A stretch of DNA of 64,000 nucleotides from Pseudonocardia hierapolitana (GTDB taxonomy: Bacteria; Actinomycetota; Actinomycetes; Mycobacteriales; Pseudonocardiaceae), in the NCBI RefSeq assembly GCF_007994075.1, contig NZ_VIWU01000001.1:682001-746000 (forward strand), in the 5' to 3' direction. The notes below the pieces were generated by a model that saw only the letters and a list, made by a program, of their open reading frames with translations, was not told the DNA's origin and made no database searches. Made by a program: the position numbers and the translations under genes. The stretch's first letter is position 1, and each line of letters starts with the position of its first letter. This document shows, one piece after another, positions 60,650 through 64,000 of this stretch.

Positions 60650-61905
60650 GGGTCGTGAAGCTGCCCTCGCGGATGTCGGTGCGCCTGCGGGCGACGCTCG
60701 CCGCCACGGCCGTCGTCGCCGTCGCGCTCGGCGGCGCGTCCGCGGTGCTGGTGAGCGTGCTGGCCGGCAGCCTGGCCGACAGCGCGGCCGCCGAGGCGGA
60801 GCGCCGGGCCGCCCTGACCGCGCAGCTGCTCGCGATGCCCACCCCACCGGCCCCGGTGGAGGAACCCCGGCTGATGGTCGCGCCGGACGTCGTCGTGCGC
60901 CCGGCGCTGCCGGGCGTCCCCCCGCCCACCGTCACGCAGTCGGAACGCTTCGCCGTGGCCAGCCGGCCCGTGCTGACCGCAGACGGCGCCGTGCTCGTGC
61001 AGGCCAGGGCGTCGCTGCACCCGGCCGCCGCCGCACTCGAGACGTTGCGCTCGGTGCTGCTGCCCGGTGTCCCCGCCCTGCTCCTGCTGGTCGCCGCGCT
61101 CACCTGGTTCGCCGTCGGGCGGGCGCTCGCACCGGTCTCGGAAATCCGCCGCGAGCTCGCCGACATCACCGCCACCGACCTGCACCGCCGCGTCCCGGTG
61201 CCAGCCGCGCGGGACGAGGTCAGGCTCCTCGCCGAGACCACGAACCGCACCCTCGACCGGCTCGAGCACGCGGTCGGGCAGCACCGCCGGTTCGTCGCCG
61301 ACGCGGCGCATGAGCTGCGCAGCCCCCTGGCAGTGCTGCGCACCCGCCTGGAGATCGCCCCGCCCCAGCCGCTCGCGGCCGAGGCACTCGCCGACGTCGA
61401 GCGGATCCAGCGGCTCACCACCGACCTGCTGCTGCTGGCCCGGCTCGACGCCGGCGAACCACCCGAGCACGGCGAGGTCGACCTCGGGCAGGTCGCCGCC
61501 GAGGAGGCCGCGCTGGCCCGGCCGCGCTCCGACGTCCAGGTGGACCTGCGGATCGACGCCGGGATCGTGGTGCCCGGTTCGGCGGAGCAGCTGCGCAGGC
61601 TGGTGGCCAACCTCGTCGACAACGCCGTGCGGCACGCGTCGAGCACCGTGACCGTCCGCCTGGGCGAGCGTGACGGCCATGCCGTGCTGGAGGTCGAGGA
61701 CGACGGGCCGGGCATCCCGGCCGACCGGCAGGAAGCGGTCTTCGACCGGTTCGCCCGCCTCGACGAGGCGAGGGCCCGCGACGCAGGCGGCTCCGGGCTG
61801 GGTCTGGCGATCGCCCGCGACGTCGCGGTGCTCCACGGCGGTTCGCTCACGGTGGCGGGCGGCCCGCCGGGCGCGCTGCTGCGGGCCCGGTTCCCGATCG
61901 GCTGA
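60646..61905 (+). CDS. Sensor histidine kinase with HAMP domain
   Basis: A 419-residue kinase. Two membrane helices (about residues 15-40 and 135-160) flank a roughly 95-residue outer region rich in Pro and Val. HAMP follows (ALAPVSEIRRELADITATDL), then HisKA with His222 in DAAHELRSPLAVLRTRLE, and the ATPase domain (LVDNAVRHASSTVTV, DDGPGIP, GGSGLGLAIA). It phosphorylates the preceding response regulator. The ATG at 60646 overlaps the regulator stop. An inverted repeat spans its stop codon and the start region of the next gene. Confidence 0.93.
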   Translation: MRVVKLPSRMSVRLRATLAATAVVAVALGGASAVLVSVLAGSLADSAAAEAERRAALTAQLLAMPTPPAPVEEPRLMVAPDVVVRPALPGVPPPTVTQSERFAVASRPVLTADGAVLVQARASLHPAAAALETLRSVLLPGVPALLLLVAALTWFAVGRALAPVSEIRRELADITATDLHRRVPVPAARDEVRLLAETTNRTLDRLEHAVGQHRRFVADAAHELRSPLAVLRTRLEIAPPQPLAAEALADVERIQRLTTDLLLLARLDAGEPPEHGEVDLGQVAAEEAALARPRSDVQVDLRIDAGIVVPGSAEQLRRLVANLVDNAVRHASSTVTVRLGERDGHAVLEVEDDGPGIPADRQEAVFDRFARLDEARARDAGGSGLGLAIARDVAVLHGGSLTVAGGPPGALLRARFPIG

Positions 61906-61954
61906 TCTCGCGCGGCCGCGGAAACGCCTGCGGCCCTCCTGCCGACGAGATCAG
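61902..61954. terminator. Inverted repeat between the kinase and CapA-like genes
   Basis: CTGATCTCG (61902-61910) and CGAGATCAG (61946-61954) pair exactly, with a GC-rich stem (CCGCGG/CCtGCGG) inside. The left arm includes the kinase stop and the right arm ends one base before the next ATG. It could be a terminator or could limit translation of the CapA-like gene. Confidence 0.5.
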
Positions 61955-61955
61955 C

Positions 61956-62945
61956 ATGGGGCTCCGGGCGATCGCGGCGGTCGTGCTGGCTCCGCTCGCC
62001 GTCGCGGCCTGCGCGGCGCCGCTCCCCGTCGAGCCCGCGGCCGCGCAGGAGGTGGCGACCGGCGCGCCCCACCCGGCCCTCGAGCGGATCGTCGTGCACG
62101 GCACCGGGGACGTCAGCCTCGATCCCGAGTACATCCCCGCGCTGCGGGCCGAGGGTTACGCCCACGCCTGGTCCGGCCTCCGGGGTCTGTTCGCCGCCGA
62201 CGACCTCACGATCGTCAACCTCGAGTGCCCGGTCTCGACGCGGGGCACGGCGGTGGAGAAGGCGTTCACCTTCCGCTGCGACCCCGCCGCCCTGCCGGCC
62301 GCGCGGGCCGCGGGCGTGGACGTCGCCAACTTCGCGAACAACCACATCCGCGACTTCGGCCGCGACGCGATGCTCGACTCGATCCGGCACGCGCACGAGG
62401 CCGGCATCGCGCCGGTCGGCGTCGGCGAGGACCTCGCGGCCGCGACCGCACCCGCCGTCGTCGAGCGCGGCGGCTGGCGGATCGCCGTGCTCGGCTTCGG
62501 CGGGGTGGTCCCGACCGCCGAATGGCTCGCGACCCCGCGCTCCCCCGGCCTCGCGTCCGGCGACGATCCCGACCTGATGGTCGAGGCGGTGCGCGCCGCC
62601 GACGCCGTGGCCGACCTGGTGTTCGTCACCATCCACTGGGGGATGGAGCTGGACACCGCGCCCCGCGCCGACGACATCCGCTTCGCCGAGGCGATGATCG
62701 AGGCGGGCGCGGACGGGATCTTCGGCCACCACCAGCACCGGCTGGGCCCGCTCGGCACGTACCGGGAGCGCCCGATCGCATGGGGCCTGGGCAACTTCGT
62801 GTGGCCGCGCCTCTCGCAGGAGTCGGCCAGTACGGCCGTGGCCCGGTTCGTGGTGGAGCCCGACGGTGCGGTGCGCGGCTGCCTGCTCCCCGCGGTGATC
62901 GTGGAGCACGCGCATCCGGAGCTGACCGGTGCCCCGGCCTGCTAG
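61956..62945 (+). CDS. CapA-family lipoprotein (metallophosphatase-like)
   Basis: A 329-residue exported protein. The signal AVVLAPLAVAACAAP ends in a lipobox (VAAC, Cys19), so it is membrane-anchored. The CapA fold is marked by GTGDVSLDP, IVNLECPVS, VDVANFANNHIRDFG, VTIHWGMELDTAP and GHHQHRLGPL, the metal-binding residues of the calcineurin-like superfamily. CapA proteins act in poly-gamma-glutamate and other envelope polymer pathways; the exact role here is unknown. It follows the two-component operon by 50 bp, possibly as its target or as a separate unit behind the hairpin. The ATG has a poor ribosome site. Confidence 0.85.
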   Translation: MGLRAIAAVVLAPLAVAACAAPLPVEPAAAQEVATGAPHPALERIVVHGTGDVSLDPEYIPALRAEGYAHAWSGLRGLFAADDLTIVNLECPVSTRGTAVEKAFTFRCDPAALPAARAAGVDVANFANNHIRDFGRDAMLDSIRHAHEAGIAPVGVGEDLAAATAPAVVERGGWRIAVLGFGGVVPTAEWLATPRSPGLASGDDPDLMVEAVRAADAVADLVFVTIHWGMELDTAPRADDIRFAEAMIEAGADGIFGHHQHRLGPLGTYRERPIAWGLGNFVWPRLSQESASTAVARFVVEPDGAVRGCLLPAVIVEHAHPELTGAPAC

Positions 62946-62949
62946 CGGC

Positions 62950-63888
62950 TCAGACCGTCAGCACCAGCTTGCCCGTGGTGCGTCCCAGCTCCCCCGCGCG
63001 GTGGGCGTGTGACGCGCGTTCCAGCGGGAACGTCTCGGCCACGAGCACGCGCAGCCGCCGGTCGTCGACGAGGCGGGCGAGCCCCTCGAGCCCGTGGCCG
63101 TCCGGTTCGACGAGCATCGTGGTGGCGCGCAGGCCACGCTCCGCCGCCGCGGCGAGCGCGGCGGGCGCGGCCGCCGAAGGCAGGCAGATGAGCCGGCCCT
63201 CCGGGTGCAGGACCTCGAGCGAGCGCGTCGACACCTCGCCGCCGATGAGATCGAGCACGAGGTCGACCGGGTCGATCGCCTTCTCGAACGCCTCGGCGCG
63301 GTAGTCGATCGCCTCGTCGATGCCTAGGTCGTGCAGCAGGTTGTGCTTCCCCGCCGACGCCGTGCCGATCACGTGCGCGCCCCGCGCCTTCGCGATCTGG
63401 ACTGCGAGGTGGCCCACCCCGCCCGCCGCGGCGTGCACGAGGACACGCTGCCCCGGCTGCACGGCGGCGATGTCCACGAGGCACTGCCACGCGGTGAGCC
63501 CGGCGAGCGACAGGCCGGCCGCCTCCACCTCGGAGAGCCCGGCGGGGCGGTGGGCGAAGTGGCGGGACGGGGCCGTCACGAACTCGGCGTACGCGCCCGC
63601 CTGGCGCGGGAACCACGGCATCCCGAACACGGAGTCGCCCACCGCGAAGCGGGTGACGCCACGCCCGACCGCGTCGACGGTGCCCGCGACGTCCCATCCC
63701 ACGGTGAACGGCGGCGGGCCGAGCACCGCGGCCATCCCGGCCCCCGCGCGGGTCTTCCAGTCCACGGGGTTCACGCCGGCCGCTCCGACCCGCACCCGGA
63801 TCTCGGTGGGCAGCGGCTGCGGGATCTCCGCCTCGCCGAGCTCGAGCACCTCCGGTCCGCCGGTCGCAAGCTGTGTGATGACGCGCAT
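62950..63888 (-). CDS. NADPH-dependent quinone oxidoreductase-like protein (MDR family)
   Basis: A 312-residue medium-chain reductase without the zinc site. Features: MRVITQLATGGPEVLEL at the start, GAAGVNPVDWKTRAG, the cofactor loop VLVHAAAGGVGHLAVQIAKARGA (typical AxxGxxG), and the closing GRTTGKLVLTV. It probably reduces quinones or alkenals with NADPH. The ATG at 63888 is used; a GTG three codons upstream (63897) is possible. It is convergent with the CapA-like gene, four bases apart, and begins 112 bp from the right edge. Confidence 0.88.
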   Translation of the reverse strand: MRVITQLATGGPEVLELGEAEIPQPLPTEIRVRVGAAGVNPVDWKTRAGAGMAAVLGPPPFTVGWDVAGTVDAVGRGVTRFAVGDSVFGMPWFPRQAGAYAEFVTAPSRHFAHRPAGLSEVEAAGLSLAGLTAWQCLVDIAAVQPGQRVLVHAAAGGVGHLAVQIAKARGAHVIGTASAGKHNLLHDLGIDEAIDYRAEAFEKAIDPVDLVLDLIGGEVSTRSLEVLHPEGRLICLPSAAAPAALAAAAERGLRATTMLVEPDGHGLEGLARLVDDRRLRVLVAETFPLERASHAHRAGELGRTTGKLVLTV

Positions 63889-64000
63889 CGTTCCCACGCC
63901 GGATGCCTACCACCGGCACGCCCCGCATCGCGGGCAGGAACCGCGTCCCCGCCTCCTCGCGCGACGAACGGCATCCTTTCCGCGCCAGGATTATCCGCGC

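Overview
The window is about 64 kb of very GC-rich DNA with many GTG starts, frequent 4-bp stop/start overlaps (GTGA, ATGA) and many promoters whose -10 hexamer (TAnnnT) lies 6-8 bases before the start codon. Mycothiol-dependent isomerase-family enzymes, a DUF397 plus XRE/DUF5753 pair, MprF, PatA-type acetylation enzymes and a glnE / glnA2 / hip1-like / panB block shared with Mycobacterium point to an actinobacterium of the Pseudonocardiales, most like Pseudonocardia (an inference from gene content; no database was searched). I saw no rRNA, tRNA, insertion sequence or CRISPR array.

Layout. 1-5.8 kb: a DEDDh exonuclease cut by the window edge, an acetate/solute symporter with its DUF485 partner, malate dehydrogenase and an MDMPI-family enzyme. 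5.8-22.1 kb: the conserved block glnE, glnA2, Hip1-like lipoprotein and panB. It is split by about 9 kb holding a TetR-controlled flavin monooxygenase pair, a membrane esterase coupled to MprF, a DUF397/XRE module and a GNAT. 22.1-26.8 kb: a GCS2-type ligase, an RNB ribonuclease and a two-gene fumarylpyruvate hydrolase / maleylpyruvate isomerase operon. 27-32.6 kb: an exported beta-propeller protein, a lone molybdopterin hydroxylase large subunit and class I fumarase. 32.6-40.4 kb: a sulfurtransferase-acuC-patA operon (protein acetylation and deacetylation), a DtxR-type repressor, galE and a DUF4192 gene. 40.6-54.3 kb: soluble transhydrogenase, then a decaying region with a twice-frameshifted MBL hydrolase, a CtaG-like gene running into an alcohol dehydrogenase, a broken copy of a LacI regulator fused to a transhydrogenase tail, an EamA transporter with an amber codon, and the intact LacI gene facing a broken MFS transporter and an intact sulfatase. 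54.3-64 kb: an M23 peptidase, a coiled-coil protein, two two-component systems, a CapA-like lipoprotein and a quinone-oxidoreductase-like protein.

The most unusual feature is a pair of non-coding arrays, at about 20.91-21.14 kb and 24.78-25.20 kb. Each is made of 22-bp tandem units sharing the 9-nt core CGGCGAGTC. In each, the left half carries the units in one orientation and the right half in the other, so a transcript could fold into a long ladder of hairpins. Single-copy hairpins with related GAGTC/ACTCGTA words occur elsewhere in the window. The arrays create long spurious open frames, look unlike CRISPR, and I know of no described function for them.

Several regulatory circuits can be read directly: paired TetR operators (10.63-10.69 kb), a HxlR-type repeat pair (48.17-48.20 kb), a LacI palindrome on the MFS promoter (51.65 kb) with a decayed twin (47.13 kb), and 11-bp repeats upstream of an OmpR-family operon (59.90-59.93 kb). 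Coordinates come from reading the sequence by hand. Promoter and operator assignments are inferences.
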